In this document: piece by piece, positions 18,996 through 27,971 of the stretch
Numbering within the stretch: position 1 is the stretch's first letter
Layout of the letters: every line of letters starts with the position of its first letter
Source: Bacteroidales bacterium
Lineage (GTDB): Bacteria > Bacteroidota > Bacteroidia > Bacteroidales > UBA1715
Assembly: GCA_024402335.1 (NCBI GenBank)
Contig: JAKSTZ010000002.1
Coordinates: 62,001-126,000 of the forward strand
Length of the DNA stretch: 64,000 nt
Direction of reading: 5' to 3'
Program-made: the position numbers and the translations under genes
Notes under the pieces: model-generated
What the model was told of the DNA's origin: nothing
The model's input: only the letters and a program-made list of their open reading frames with translations
Database searches by the model: none

Positions 18996-20369
18996 ATGAC
19001 TATAGCGGAAATAATAAGCACAATCAATGGTATTGTATGGGGATGGCCAATGATCATCCTGCTTATTGGCACGCACATTTATTTAACTATACGATTAAAG
19101 TTTCCACAAAGGAAAATTTTTACTGCAATAAAGCTGAGCGTTCAACCCGATAAAGATAGTGCCGGCGAAGTGAGTCAATTTGGCGCATTGGCAACATCTT
19201 TGGCGGCGTCAATTGGTACAGGAAACATTATTGGTGTCGCAACGGCAATTTCTCTTGGCGGCCCAGGTGCCGTTTTCTGGTGCTTCATGTCCGGTGTGTT
19301 AGGTATTGCGACAAAATATGGTGAAGGCCTACTTGCTGTAAAATATCGAACAAAAAACGAAAAAGGTGAAGTTGTCGGTGGCCCAATGTATGCCTTAGAC
19401 CGAGGCTTGGGCATGAAGTGGCTCGCAATCTTATTTGCCATTTTTACAAGTTTTGCCGCATTTGGAATCGGAAACACGGTTCAGGCAAAAGCTGTCAGCG
19501 AAATACTTTTGCCATATAGCCCATTCGAAAGCGATGCAATGGGACGATTTGCCATAGGAGTTGGCATGGCCATAATTGTTGGATTGGTAGTGATTGGTGG
19601 AGTAAAAAAAATATCGAAAGTATGCAGTAGCCTCGTCCCTTTTATGGCTCTTATATACATAGTTGGATGCGTATATATTTTGTTCGTGAATAATGCATAT
19701 TTATGGAAAGCTTTGTGTTGGATAGTTTCTGATGCATTTTCACTGAAAGCAGGAGTTGGTGGCGTTGCAGGGACAGCCATAATGACAACTATGCGCTATG
19801 GACTTGCTCGAGGATTGTTTTCAAATGAATCCGGATTAGGTTCGTCCCCTATGATTGCAGCAGCGGCAAAGACAAAAAATCCGGTAAGACAAGCGTTGGT
19901 GCTTTCGTCGGGAGTTTTTTGGGACAGCGTTGTGATTTGCACATTGACAGGTCTTGTTATCGTTTCAAGTATTCTTGCATTTGACCATATAGATATTTCT
20001 TCTCCTGGTATTTTAACCCATTTGGCATTTGGCGAAATCCCATACGTGGGCACACCAATACTTTCAATCGGAATTGTGACGTTCGCCTTCTCGACAATTT
20101 TAGGCTGGACTTACTGTGGAGAAAGAGCGATTGAATATTTAGGTGGAAAAGTTCTTATTCGAATCTATCGTTCATTATGGATTTTAGGTGTAATTGCCGG
20201 TAGCTGTATGGAATTTACTTTGGTTTGGGATTTAGCCGACATAATGAATGCCTTGATGGCTGTGCCGAACCTCATTTCTCTCCTATTGTTATCAGGTGTT
20301 ATTGTAAAGGAAACACGCCATTATTTGTGGGATGACAATTTGGATGAAGAATGCGAAGATGAAAACTAA
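18996..20369 (+). CDS. Sodium:alanine (glycine) symporter, AGCS family
   Basis: 457 aa with about ten transmembrane helices. The family signature GALATSLAASIGTGNIIGVA (about 62-81) and the downstream FSNESGLGSSPMIAAAA (about 275-291) are clear. Members import alanine or glycine with Na+ across the inner membrane. Start ATG 18996 is 1 bp after the methyltransferase stop; the TTG at 18987 upstream is less likely. The 3' end overlaps the convergent minus-strand gene by 4 bp. The symporter would use a Na+ gradient such as Rnf might generate, an inference from the shared window only. Confidence 0.95.
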   Translation: MTIAEIISTINGIVWGWPMIILLIGTHIYLTIRLKFPQRKIFTAIKLSVQPDKDSAGEVSQFGALATSLAASIGTGNIIGVATAISLGGPGAVFWCFMSGVLGIATKYGEGLLAVKYRTKNEKGEVVGGPMYALDRGLGMKWLAILFAIFTSFAAFGIGNTVQAKAVSEILLPYSPFESDAMGRFAIGVGMAIIVGLVVIGGVKKISKVCSSLVPFMALIYIVGCVYILFVNNAYLWKALCWIVSDAFSLKAGVGGVAGTAIMTTMRYGLARGLFSNESGLGSSPMIAAAAKTKNPVRQALVLSSGVFWDSVVICTLTGLVIVSSILAFDHIDISSPGILTHLAFGEIPYVGTPILSIGIVTFAFSTILGWTYCGERAIEYLGGKVLIRIYRSLWILGVIAGSCMEFTLVWDLADIMNALMAVPNLISLLLLSGVIVKETRHYLWDDNLDEECEDEN

Positions 20370-21679
20370 TCTTTCATTTTCAATATAGTTATTTGTCCTT
20401 GCACATAACCTTTTTTCATACCCTCGCTACAAATAACCATATCGCCGTTTGATAAGAACTCTACCCCTTCAGGTTTGTAGAATAATTCTGGTGGAAGAAG
20501 CATTACATTTATTAAAGTTTTCCCGCTATAAACTGCTATCAATCTATCAGTTGCCGACAAAACATACATATCTTTGGTTTTTGGATGGATAGCCAATGCT
20601 GACGGGTTAAATGTAATGTTTTGTACAGAGTCAATTTGATAGTGTTCCTTTATGAATGATCGGATTTCCGCAATTGCAATAGCCAAGTGTTCTTTGGGTT
20701 TATTAGCTGAATTCAACGAAAACGAATAAACAAAGCGTTCTTTTTCTGCATTTTCTTGTATCCTTTGTTTGTGTTCTTTTTTGGTCGCCGACCGAACAGA
20801 AACAGATGGTTCTTTACAGGAAATTAAATATTGTTTAGACATTTGGTCAAACCAAAGACCTTCTATGTTCATACAAGGAACTTGAATTCGGATTTCTGAT
20901 GTTTTTCCAGAAAAATTATTGTAGTCAAAAGTGAATAATACCCCATCGCTGCGTAAAATAGTAACCATATTTCCAACGACTTGAATGTCTTCAAAATCAC
21001 CAATGTCAGTGAAACGTGCAACAGTCGATATAATCTCGTTGTTTAGGTTGATTTGAAAAACTGCACCAAGTTCATCTTGTACGCAAAATGCAACACTGTC
21101 ATTAACAAGTGTAATTCCTGAAATTTCTTTTAACACTTCCGAAAGATCAAACTGTTTGCTTGGTTTCGAAAAATTGTATGGCAATGTTTGGTAATATGAA
21201 TTATCCTCCAATGTCTGTGCCGACCAAGTTTCGTTATTTTGGGCTTTGTTAACCTTGTAGAATTTACCGTCTAATGTAAAAAACAAACTTTCCTCAACTC
21301 CATTTTTTATCATTTCAAGTTTTACAAACGATGTATCTTTTGTTTCGATTAAAGACATTTCGTCTAAAAGCCAACCAGCGTGAGTTTTTTGAATCTTTTT
21401 ATCAATTTTTTGTTTGAATTGGTTGGATGCATTATATGGCGATTCTTTGTAAAGAAGTGTACCTTGCTTGTCGAATACCATAGACATAGGTTTACCATCG
21501 CAAGTGAAATCCACCTCTATAGATTCCATCTTCTGTTCAACTGAAATAACTTCGGCCTTAGGACACACACGGTGAACTTCAGAAAGGAAATTGTCATTAT
21601 CTTGTTCTGTTGTTTTTTGTGCATTACAATTGAAAAAGCAAACTGAAATAAGTACAAGAATGATGGAATGATATTTCAT
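20366..21679 (-). CDS. Secreted PepSY-like / SdiA-regulated (YjiK-type) domain protein
   Basis: 437 aa from ATG 21679, which gives the signal peptide MKYHSIILVLISVCFFNCNA. The Cys at about residue 18 (FFNCNA) could make it a lipoprotein. Residues about 30-150 resemble two PepSY-like units (VDFTCDGKPMSMVFDKQG and LEMIKNGVEESLFFTLDG). Residues about 160-437 resemble the SdiA-regulated beta-propeller domain: EISGITLVND, IGDFEDIQVVGN, NPSALAIHP and KPEGVEFLSNGDMVICSEG. Probably located in the periplasm or at the cell surface. It follows the FISUMP gene by 11 bp in the same direction. Function unknown. Confidence 0.8.
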   Translation of the reverse strand: MKYHSIILVLISVCFFNCNAQKTTEQDNDNFLSEVHRVCPKAEVISVEQKMESIEVDFTCDGKPMSMVFDKQGTLLYKESPYNASNQFKQKIDKKIQKTHAGWLLDEMSLIETKDTSFVKLEMIKNGVEESLFFTLDGKFYKVNKAQNNETWSAQTLEDNSYYQTLPYNFSKPSKQFDLSEVLKEISGITLVNDSVAFCVQDELGAVFQINLNNEIISTVARFTDIGDFEDIQVVGNMVTILRSDGVLFTFDYNNFSGKTSEIRIQVPCMNIEGLWFDQMSKQYLISCKEPSVSVRSATKKEHKQRIQENAEKERFVYSFSLNSANKPKEHLAIAIAEIRSFIKEHYQIDSVQNITFNPSALAIHPKTKDMYVLSATDRLIAVYSGKTLINVMLLPPELFYKPEGVEFLSNGDMVICSEGMKKGYVQGQITILKMKD

Positions 21680-21690
21680 ATATAACAAAT

Positions 21691-22323
21691 TTATTTTACA
21701 TCTTGAACAAGACGAACAGATAGACCACTGCTGCGATAGTAGTCGTTCACATTGGCATAGCCACTATAGAAGTACAGATAGTCAGCGTTGCTATAGCCGT
21801 TCGCTGACGAAGACCAGTAGTACCCATAAGACCCCATGTACTTAACCCCCGAACCGTACTGGTAGCCAGTAGCTGGAAGAAATATAGAGTTACCGTTTGT
21901 TGCTTTTATCTCGTAACCATTCACGCCATTCTTTTGTGTCCAAGTCCACGTGCACTTTTCTCGTAATTCATTCCATTCTTCAGAGGTTGGCATACGCCAA
22001 TTACCGCCATTCGTTGTATAACCAACATCATCGGATTTTTCAAGTGTTGTTTTTTTGTCTACAGTTCCGTATGTACTATCTGTACAATATTTAGTTATAG
22101 TTCTGGAAGTTACATTAAAATATTTGTATGTACTCCAATCGTATATTGTTTTAGGTTCTATTTCGCCCCACGCATAGTAGTTACCATATTCTTCGGGTGT
22201 GTTTGCACCCACATTGCATGTTGCCCATTTAACTGAAAGACCTAAATCAACTGCTTCTTGAGCAAATACACAATAACTGCACATTATAAATAAAATAGAA
22301 ACAACGAATTGAGAATGACGCAT
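21691..22323 (-). CDS. Secreted FISUMP-domain protein
   Basis: 210 aa. Signal peptide MRHSQFVVSILFIMCSYCVFA with cleavage before QEAVDLG. The mature protein is one FISUMP-type (Fibrobacter succinogenes major paralogous) domain: VDLGLSVKWATCNVGA, ENYYAWGE-like NYYAWGEIEP, WRMPTSEEWNELREKC, FLPATGYQYG, GYYWSSS and the terminal SVRLVQDVK. These are small C-type-lectin-like folds found on surface proteins of Bacteroidota and Fibrobacter. No binding partner is known. First gene of a two-gene unit with the PepSY/SdiA-regulated protein. Confidence 0.85.
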   Translation of the reverse strand: MRHSQFVVSILFIMCSYCVFAQEAVDLGLSVKWATCNVGANTPEEYGNYYAWGEIEPKTIYDWSTYKYFNVTSRTITKYCTDSTYGTVDKKTTLEKSDDVGYTTNGGNWRMPTSEEWNELREKCTWTWTQKNGVNGYEIKATNGNSIFLPATGYQYGSGVKYMGSYGYYWSSSANGYSNADYLYFYSGYANVNDYYRSSGLSVRLVQDVK

Positions 22324-22422
22324 AATTCAAGGTATTAGAAATGATTTTCAAAGATAGATGTTTTTAAGAAACGACACAACAACCAACTGTAATTACCAAT
22401 ATCTTACAAATTGTTGCATTTC

Positions 22423-22455
22423 TTTGTGGAAGAAACAGATAATTTCTTAATTTTG
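22423..22455 (+). promoter_or_regulatory. Promoter of the phosphohexomutase gene
   Basis: TTTG (22423-22426), 21-nt spacer, TAATTTTG (22448-22455). It lies 31 bp before the ATG and fits the Bacteroidota consensus well. Confidence 0.65.
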
Positions 22456-22486
22456 GGAACTTAATTTAAGAAACATAATTTTTACA

Positions 22487-24292
22487 ATGGATCAAGAAAT
22501 ACTAAACAAGGCACAGCAATGGCTTGCTGGCAATTATGACGAAAAAACTAAAAAAGAAATTCAGTATTTAATCGACAACAACGACCCTGAATTAGAGAAT
22601 GCTTTCTACCAAAATCTTGAATTCGGAACTGGTGGTTTACGTGGTGTTATTGGTGTTGGTACAAACAAAATGAACATCTACACTGTTGGTATGGCAACAC
22701 AAGGTTTTGCTAACTACATCAAGAAAGCCTACCCTAACGAATCAGAAATCAAGGTTGCTGTTATTCATGACTGCCGTCTTCGTAGCCGTTTGTTCGCAGA
22801 AACAACTGCAAACATTTTCGCTGCTAATGGTTTCAAAGTATATCTTTCAAAAGAATTACGTCCAACTCCAGAATTGTCTTTCGCTATCCGTCATTTAGGT
22901 TGCCAAGCTGGTGTAAACATCACTGCTTCTCACAACCCTGCAAAATACAACGGTTACAAGGCATATTGGAACGATGGTTGCCAATTGGTTCCTCCTCACG
23001 ATAAAAATGTAATCGACGAAGTAAACAAAATCGCTTCTATCGATGATGTTAAGTGGAAAGGCAACGAAGAAAACATCATTCTTTGGGATGAATTAATCGA
23101 CCGCCCTTATATCGATGCAATCAAGAGTCTTTCTATCAACGGCGATATCATTAAGAAACAAAAAGATCTTAAGATAGTTTACACTTCTATTCACGGAACA
23201 GGTATTAAATTGGTTCCAAGAGTATTGGAAGAACTTGGTTTCGAAAACGTAAATGTTGTAGAAGAACAAGCTGTTGTTTCTGGTGAATTCCCATCTTTGA
23301 GAAAACCTGGTTGTGGCGAAATTAAGGAAGAAGATTTCGTAACTGAAAAAGATTGGTTGAATAAGATTCACGAAGTTACAGGTTCTCCTAACCCAGAAAA
23401 AGAATCTGCAATGAAACTTGCCATAGAAAAAGGCAAAGCAATGAATGCAGACATCATCATGGCAACTGACCCTGATGGTGACCGTGTAGGTATCATTGTT
23501 AAGAATTCAGAAGGTAACTATGTGATAATGAATGGTAACCAAACTGCCACGATCCTAACTCAATACTTACTTTCTGCTTGGCAAAAAGCCGGTAAATTAC
23601 AAGGCAAAGAATTCGTTGTTAAAACTATCGTTACAACTGAATTGATTACAGATATGTGTAAGAAATTCGGTGTTGAAATGTTCGACGTTTTAACTGGTTT
23701 CAAATACATCGGTGAAAAAATCCGTGAATTGGAAGGCAAAAAACAATATATCGGCGGTGGTGAAGAAAGTTTCGGTTACCTTGCTGGTGATTTCGTACGC
23801 GACAAAGATGCTGATATCGCTTGTTCTCTTGTTGCTGAAGCTGCAGCTGTTGCTAAAAACGAAGGCAAGAGTTTATACGACGTTTTGGTTGAAACATACG
23901 TTGAATACGGCATGTACAAAGAAACTCTTTGTTCAATAGAAAAAGAAGGTAAAGCTGGTAAAGAAGCTATCCAAGCAATGATGGAAGCATTCAGAAACAA
24001 CCCTCCAAAAGAATTGAACGGTTCTCCAGTAGCATACATTAAAGACTACGGAAAACAAATCACAACATACCAAGATGGCAGAACTGAACCTATCAACTTG
24101 CCAAAATCGAATGTGTTACAATTCTTCGCAGAAGATGGCTCTAAAGTAACTGCAAGACCTTCAGGAACAGAACCTCTAATCAAATTCTACTTCGGTGTAA
24201 AAACAAATATTGCCAACAAAGGCGAATTGAAACAAGCCGAAGAAGATTTGAACAAGAAAATCGAAGGTTTGAAAAAATCATTAGGAATTTAA
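22487..24292 (+). CDS. Phospho-sugar mutase (phosphoglucomutase/phosphomannomutase)
   Basis: 601 aa alpha-D-phosphohexomutase. The catalytic phosphoserine loop TASHNPAKYNGYK (Ser at about 147), the Mg2+ loop ATDPDGDRVG (about 325-334), the sugar-binding GGGEESFGY (about 424-432) and the phosphate-binding RPSGTEPLIKFY near the C-terminus are all present. It interconverts hexose 1- and 6-phosphates for glycolysis, glycogen and envelope sugars. The length and TGGLRG start match the PgcA/ManB-type enzymes of Bacteroidota rather than GlmM. Monocistronic, with its own promoter and terminator. Confidence 0.95.
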   Translation: MDQEILNKAQQWLAGNYDEKTKKEIQYLIDNNDPELENAFYQNLEFGTGGLRGVIGVGTNKMNIYTVGMATQGFANYIKKAYPNESEIKVAVIHDCRLRSRLFAETTANIFAANGFKVYLSKELRPTPELSFAIRHLGCQAGVNITASHNPAKYNGYKAYWNDGCQLVPPHDKNVIDEVNKIASIDDVKWKGNEENIILWDELIDRPYIDAIKSLSINGDIIKKQKDLKIVYTSIHGTGIKLVPRVLEELGFENVNVVEEQAVVSGEFPSLRKPGCGEIKEEDFVTEKDWLNKIHEVTGSPNPEKESAMKLAIEKGKAMNADIIMATDPDGDRVGIIVKNSEGNYVIMNGNQTATILTQYLLSAWQKAGKLQGKEFVVKTIVTTELITDMCKKFGVEMFDVLTGFKYIGEKIRELEGKKQYIGGGEESFGYLAGDFVRDKDADIACSLVAEAAAVAKNEGKSLYDVLVETYVEYGMYKETLCSIEKEGKAGKEAIQAMMEAFRNNPPKELNGSPVAYIKDYGKQITTYQDGRTEPINLPKSNVLQFFAEDGSKVTARPSGTEPLIKFYFGVKTNIANKGELKQAEEDLNKKIEGLKKSLGI

Positions 24293-24301
24293 TTAATAAT
24301 A

Positions 24302-24333
24302 CAGAGACGCAAAATTTGCGTCTCTTTTTTTAT
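24302..24333 (+). terminator. Terminator after the phosphohexomutase gene
   Basis: The stem gagacgcaaa/tttgcgtctc is followed by seven T. Confidence 0.9.
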
Positions 24334-24347
24334 AAAAATATAACAGT

Positions 24348-25358
24348 ATGGATTTCGTAAAGTATTTCAAAGACAAAGCAAAGTCAAACATTCAAAGAAT
24401 CGTTTTGGCTGAAGGTACGGAAGAACGTACATTAAAAGCAGCTGACATTGTTTTAGGTGAAGGCTTCGCTGAACTAATTATTCTTTCTAAACCAGAATTC
24501 GTAAAGGATTTTGCTGAGAAAAATGGTTTGAAAAATTTGTGCAAGGCTACGGTTATCGACCCAGAAAACCATCCTAAGATGGAAGAATATGCACAATTGA
24601 TATATGAACTTCGTAAGAAAAAAGGAATGGAAATCGAAACAGCTCGCCAGTTGGTAAAAAATCCATTATACCTTGCTTCTATTATGATTAAAGCTGGCGA
24701 TGCCGATGGTGAAGTAGCTGGTGCAGAAAACTCAACTGGAAATGTACTTCGTCCTGCCCTACAATTAATCAAAACTATGCCTGGCATTTCTGTTGTTTCC
24801 GGTGCTTTCATTATTATTTTGAAAGACAAGGAATTTGGCGACGATGGCGTATTCTTGTTCGCTGACTGTGCTGTTACACCAGTTCCAGATGAAAAACAAT
24901 TAGCAGAAATCGCCGTTACAAGTGCTAAATCTGCAAAAGACTTGCTTGATATGGATGCTCGTATTGCAATGTTGAGTTTCTCAACTCACGGAAGTGCAAG
25001 CCACGAAGTAGTTGATAAAGTAATAAATGCAACAAAACTTGCAAAAGAAATGAATCCAAACCTTGTAATTGATGGCGAATTGCAATTTGACGCAGCCGTT
25101 GTACCTAACGTTGCAGAAAAGAAAGCACCAAAGAGCGAAATCAAAGGTCGTGCTAACGTATTGGTGTTCCCTGACTTACAAGCAGGTAATATTGCATACA
25201 AAATGGCTCAAAGATTCGGTCATGCCGAAGCATACGGACCTATCCTACAAGGTATGGCCGCTCCAGTAAACGACCTTTCTCGTGGTTGCTATGTAAACGA
25301 TATTGTTAATGTTATCGCAATTACAGCAACACAAGCAATTGGAAGAAAAAATAATTAA
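24348..25358 (+). CDS. pta: Phosphate acetyltransferase
   Basis: 336 aa, the single-domain form. It converts acetyl-CoA and phosphate to acetyl phosphate and CoA. The PTA_PTB fold is shown by KSNIQRIVLAEGTEERTL at the start, AGAENSTGNVLRPALQLIK, DGELQFDAAVVPNVAEKKAP, LVFPDLQAGNIAYKMAQR and the C-terminal GPILQGMAAPVNDLSRGC. It stands before ackA with the same orientation, the usual acetate-forming pair, but a hairpin terminator lies between the two genes. Confidence 0.97.
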   Translation: MDFVKYFKDKAKSNIQRIVLAEGTEERTLKAADIVLGEGFAELIILSKPEFVKDFAEKNGLKNLCKATVIDPENHPKMEEYAQLIYELRKKKGMEIETARQLVKNPLYLASIMIKAGDADGEVAGAENSTGNVLRPALQLIKTMPGISVVSGAFIIILKDKEFGDDGVFLFADCAVTPVPDEKQLAEIAVTSAKSAKDLLDMDARIAMLSFSTHGSASHEVVDKVINATKLAKEMNPNLVIDGELQFDAAVVPNVAEKKAPKSEIKGRANVLVFPDLQAGNIAYKMAQRFGHAEAYGPILQGMAAPVNDLSRGCYVNDIVNVIAITATQAIGRKNN

Positions 25359-25366
25359 TTATACAC

Positions 25367-25399
25367 AACGAGATGTCAAAACAATGACGTCTCGTTTTT
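25367..25399 (+). terminator. Hairpin terminator between pta and ackA
   Basis: The acgagatgtca/tgacgtctcgt stem (one G-T wobble) is followed by five T. It lies 8 bp after the pta stop and 12 bp before the ackA ATG, so it may set the ratio of the two transcripts. Confidence 0.75.
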
Positions 25400-25411
25400 A
25401 ACATTTACAAT

Positions 25412-26602
25412 ATGAAACTTTTAGTATTAAACTGCGGTAGTTCTTCTATCAAATATCAACTTTTGGAAATGCCAGCCGAAAAGGTCTTGGCTGTAGGTGT
25501 TGTAGAACGCATTGGCGAAGCAATGGGTAAAATCAAAATGGAAATCGATGGCAATAAAGAAGCGTTCGATTTACCTATTGAAAACCATGAAATTGGTGTT
25601 TCTAAAGTTATTGATCTTTTATTGGACCCAAAACGCAGTTTAATTTCAAGTCCAGACGAAATTAAAGCTATCGGTCACCGTATCGTACATGGCGGTGAAT
25701 TCTTCAGCGAAAGTGTTGAACTTACTCCTGATGCAATAGAAAAAATTGCAGCGTGCAACGATTTTGCGCCACTCCACAACCCTGCAAACCTAAAAGGTAT
25801 TAAAGCTGCACAAGCTGCTCTGCCAAAGGCTGTTAACTGTGGTACATTCGACACTGCATTCCATCAAACTATGGAACCTGTTGCATATATGTACGGTTTA
25901 CCATATAAATACTACGAACAATATAAAATCCGTCGTTATGGTTTCCACGGCTCAAGCCACCGTTATGTTTCGCAAGAAGCAGCAAAAATGATGAACAAAC
26001 CTTTGAATAACTGCAAAACTATTGTTTGCCATATTGGTAACGGTTCATCGGTTACAGCTGTTGTAAACGGAAAATCCGTTGATACTTCAATGGGATTCAC
26101 TCCTCTTGAAGGTGTTGTTATGGGAACTCGTGCCGGTAATGTTGATATGGGTGCTGCATTCCAAATGATGCGTCTTGAAAACTTAAGCATAGACGAAATC
26201 GACAACATAGTTAACAAACAAAGTGGTTTGAAAGGTATAGCCGGTGTTTCTGATATGCGCGACTTGCAAAGCATGGCTGCACAAGGCGACAAAAAAGCAC
26301 AACTTGCAAAAGAAATGTTGACTTTGAGCATCAAAAAATATGTAGGTGCATATCTTGCAGAAATCGGTGGCGCTGATTGTATCGCATTTGCCGGTGGTAT
26401 CGGCGAACATGACGGTGATGTACGTAAAGGTATTCTTGCAGGTCTTGAATGTTTCGGTATTGAATTAGACGAAGCTGCAAATAACAAACAAGGCGAAAGC
26501 TGGGTTATTTCAACGCCAAACTCAAAAATCAAGGTTATGGTAATCCAAACTAACGAAGAAATCGTTATTGCTCGCGATACATACAACATCGTTACCAAAT
26601 AA
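25412..26602 (+). CDS. ackA: Acetate kinase
   Basis: 396 aa. It makes acetate and ATP from acetyl phosphate in fermentation. Signatures are LNCGSSSIKYQL (N-terminus), GHRIVHGGEFF, FDTAFHQTM (catalytic Asp), YGFHGSSHRYVS, CHIGNGSSVTAV, GVVMGTRAGNVD and FAGGIGEH near the C-terminus. Partner of pta upstream. Together they indicate substrate-level ATP formation by acetate fermentation. Confidence 0.98.
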   Translation: MKLLVLNCGSSSIKYQLLEMPAEKVLAVGVVERIGEAMGKIKMEIDGNKEAFDLPIENHEIGVSKVIDLLLDPKRSLISSPDEIKAIGHRIVHGGEFFSESVELTPDAIEKIAACNDFAPLHNPANLKGIKAAQAALPKAVNCGTFDTAFHQTMEPVAYMYGLPYKYYEQYKIRRYGFHGSSHRYVSQEAAKMMNKPLNNCKTIVCHIGNGSSVTAVVNGKSVDTSMGFTPLEGVVMGTRAGNVDMGAAFQMMRLENLSIDEIDNIVNKQSGLKGIAGVSDMRDLQSMAAQGDKKAQLAKEMLTLSIKKYVGAYLAEIGGADCIAFAGGIGEHDGDVRKGILAGLECFGIELDEAANNKQGESWVISTPNSKIKVMVIQTNEEIVIARDTYNIVTK

Positions 26603-26624
26603 CATTATTCAGAATTTGTAATCT

Positions 26625-26658
26625 AAAGTCCGTAAGACAGATGTTTTACGGACTTTTT
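26625..26658 (+). terminator. Terminator after ackA
   Basis: The stem aaagtccgtaa/ttacggacttt is followed by a T-tract, 22 bp after the stop. Confidence 0.9.
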
Positions 26659-26669
26659 TATTTTCTATC

Positions 26670-26699
26670 TTGTCAATTCTTGGCAAACTCGTATATTTG
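26670..26699 (+). promoter_or_regulatory. Promoter of the M16 peptidase operon
   Basis: TTG (26670-26672), 19-nt spacer, TATATTTG (26692-26699), 23 bp before the ATG at 26723. A textbook Bacteroidota promoter. Confidence 0.7.
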
Positions 26700-26722
26700 G
26701 ATTGAAAATAGAGAAATACAGT

Positions 26723-27967
26723 ATGATTCAATTTGAAACATTTGAACTAGAAAATGGCTTGCGTTTTTATGTCAACATCGACAAAACGACTCCATTTGTT
26801 GCCGTAAACACATTGTACAATGTCGGTTCTAAAGATGAAGATCCGAACAAAACAGGATTTGCCCACCTATTTGAGCATTTAATGTTTGGTGGTTCGAAAA
26901 ACATTCCTGACTACGACACTCCTTTGCAAAAAGTTGGTGGCGACAATAATGCGTTTACAACTACAGATATTACCAACTATTATGTAACGCTACCACATTA
27001 CAATTTAGAGACAGCATTTTGGTTAGAATCAGACAGAATGCTTGAATTAGCATTTTCTACCAAAAGCCTTGAGACACAACGAAATGTAGTATGCGAAGAG
27101 TTTAAACAAAGATATTTAAACAAGCCATACGGCGACCTAATGTTGTTGGCTCGACCTCTCACCTACAAAGTTCATCCGTATCAATGGCCAACAATTGGCA
27201 AGGAACTGAGCCATATAGAAAATGCAACTATGGAAGATGTAAAATCATTCTTCTATAGCCATTATGCGCCAAACAATGCAATTATTACCATTTCCGGTAA
27301 TGTTGACATGAAAACTGTGAAAGAACTTGCAGAAAAATGGTATGGAGATATTCCTTGCAGAAATGTCGCTATACGAAATCTACCGCAAGAACCTGTTCAA
27401 ACAGAAAAACGCACACTGACAGTTGAACGTAATGTACCAGCGTCAAACCTATATATGGCCTTCCACATGTGCAGCCAGCGAGATGCGGATTTTTACGCTA
27501 CCGATTTAATTTCCGATATTCTTTCTAATGGAAAATCAACACGATTAAATCAGAACTTGGTAGAACAACAAAAGTTGTTCAGCAGCATAGATGCTTGTAT
27601 TTCAGGAGAAATCGAACCTGGAACATTTATGATTTCCGGTAAAATAAATCCTAATATTTCAATTGACGAAGCTGAAAAAGCTGTAAAATGCGAGCTACAA
27701 AAAATAATAGACGGCACTGTTTCCGAATACGAATTACAAAAGGTAAAAAACAGATACGAAAGTGCTGCCGTATTTGGCGAGCTTGATATTCTTTCTAAAG
27801 CACGCGCCATTGCGTATTATGCAAACCTTGGCGATGTTAATCTTGTAAATACGAGATTGAAAGAATATGATAAAGTCACTCTTGCGGACATTCAACGTGT
27901 TGCATCATCGATGTTTGCCGACACAAATTGCTCGACAGTTTATTATTTGTCAAATAATCAAAAGTAA
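26723..27967 (+). CDS. M16 family zinc peptidase, catalytic subunit
   Basis: 414 aa from ATG 26723 (MIQFETFEL), placed just downstream of a good promoter; the upstream TTG start at 26702 would leave almost no leader. The inverted zinc motif HLFEH (about 51-55) and the distal Glu in CEEFKQRY make it an active pitrilysin/processing-peptidase-like enzyme. The C-terminal M16_C domain follows from about residue 165. There is no signal peptide, so it is probably cytoplasmic. The second M16 gene, which lacks the zinc motif, begins 4 bp later; the two should form the usual active/inactive heterodimer. Confidence 0.94.
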   Translation: MIQFETFELENGLRFYVNIDKTTPFVAVNTLYNVGSKDEDPNKTGFAHLFEHLMFGGSKNIPDYDTPLQKVGGDNNAFTTTDITNYYVTLPHYNLETAFWLESDRMLELAFSTKSLETQRNVVCEEFKQRYLNKPYGDLMLLARPLTYKVHPYQWPTIGKELSHIENATMEDVKSFFYSHYAPNNAIITISGNVDMKTVKELAEKWYGDIPCRNVAIRNLPQEPVQTEKRTLTVERNVPASNLYMAFHMCSQRDADFYATDLISDILSNGKSTRLNQNLVEQQKLFSSIDACISGEIEPGTFMISGKINPNISIDEAEKAVKCELQKIIDGTVSEYELQKVKNRYESAAVFGELDILSKARAIAYYANLGDVNLVNTRLKEYDKVTLADIQRVASSMFADTNCSTVYYLSNNQK

Positions 27968-27971
27968 GAAT

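Noticed and set aside
25963-26598. 211-codon open frame antisense to ackA, and a 145-codon frame antisense to pta (24392-24829)
   Set aside because: They are mirror frames of strongly conserved enzymes with biased codon use; the translations have low-complexity Ser/Ile/Pro content and no signal.
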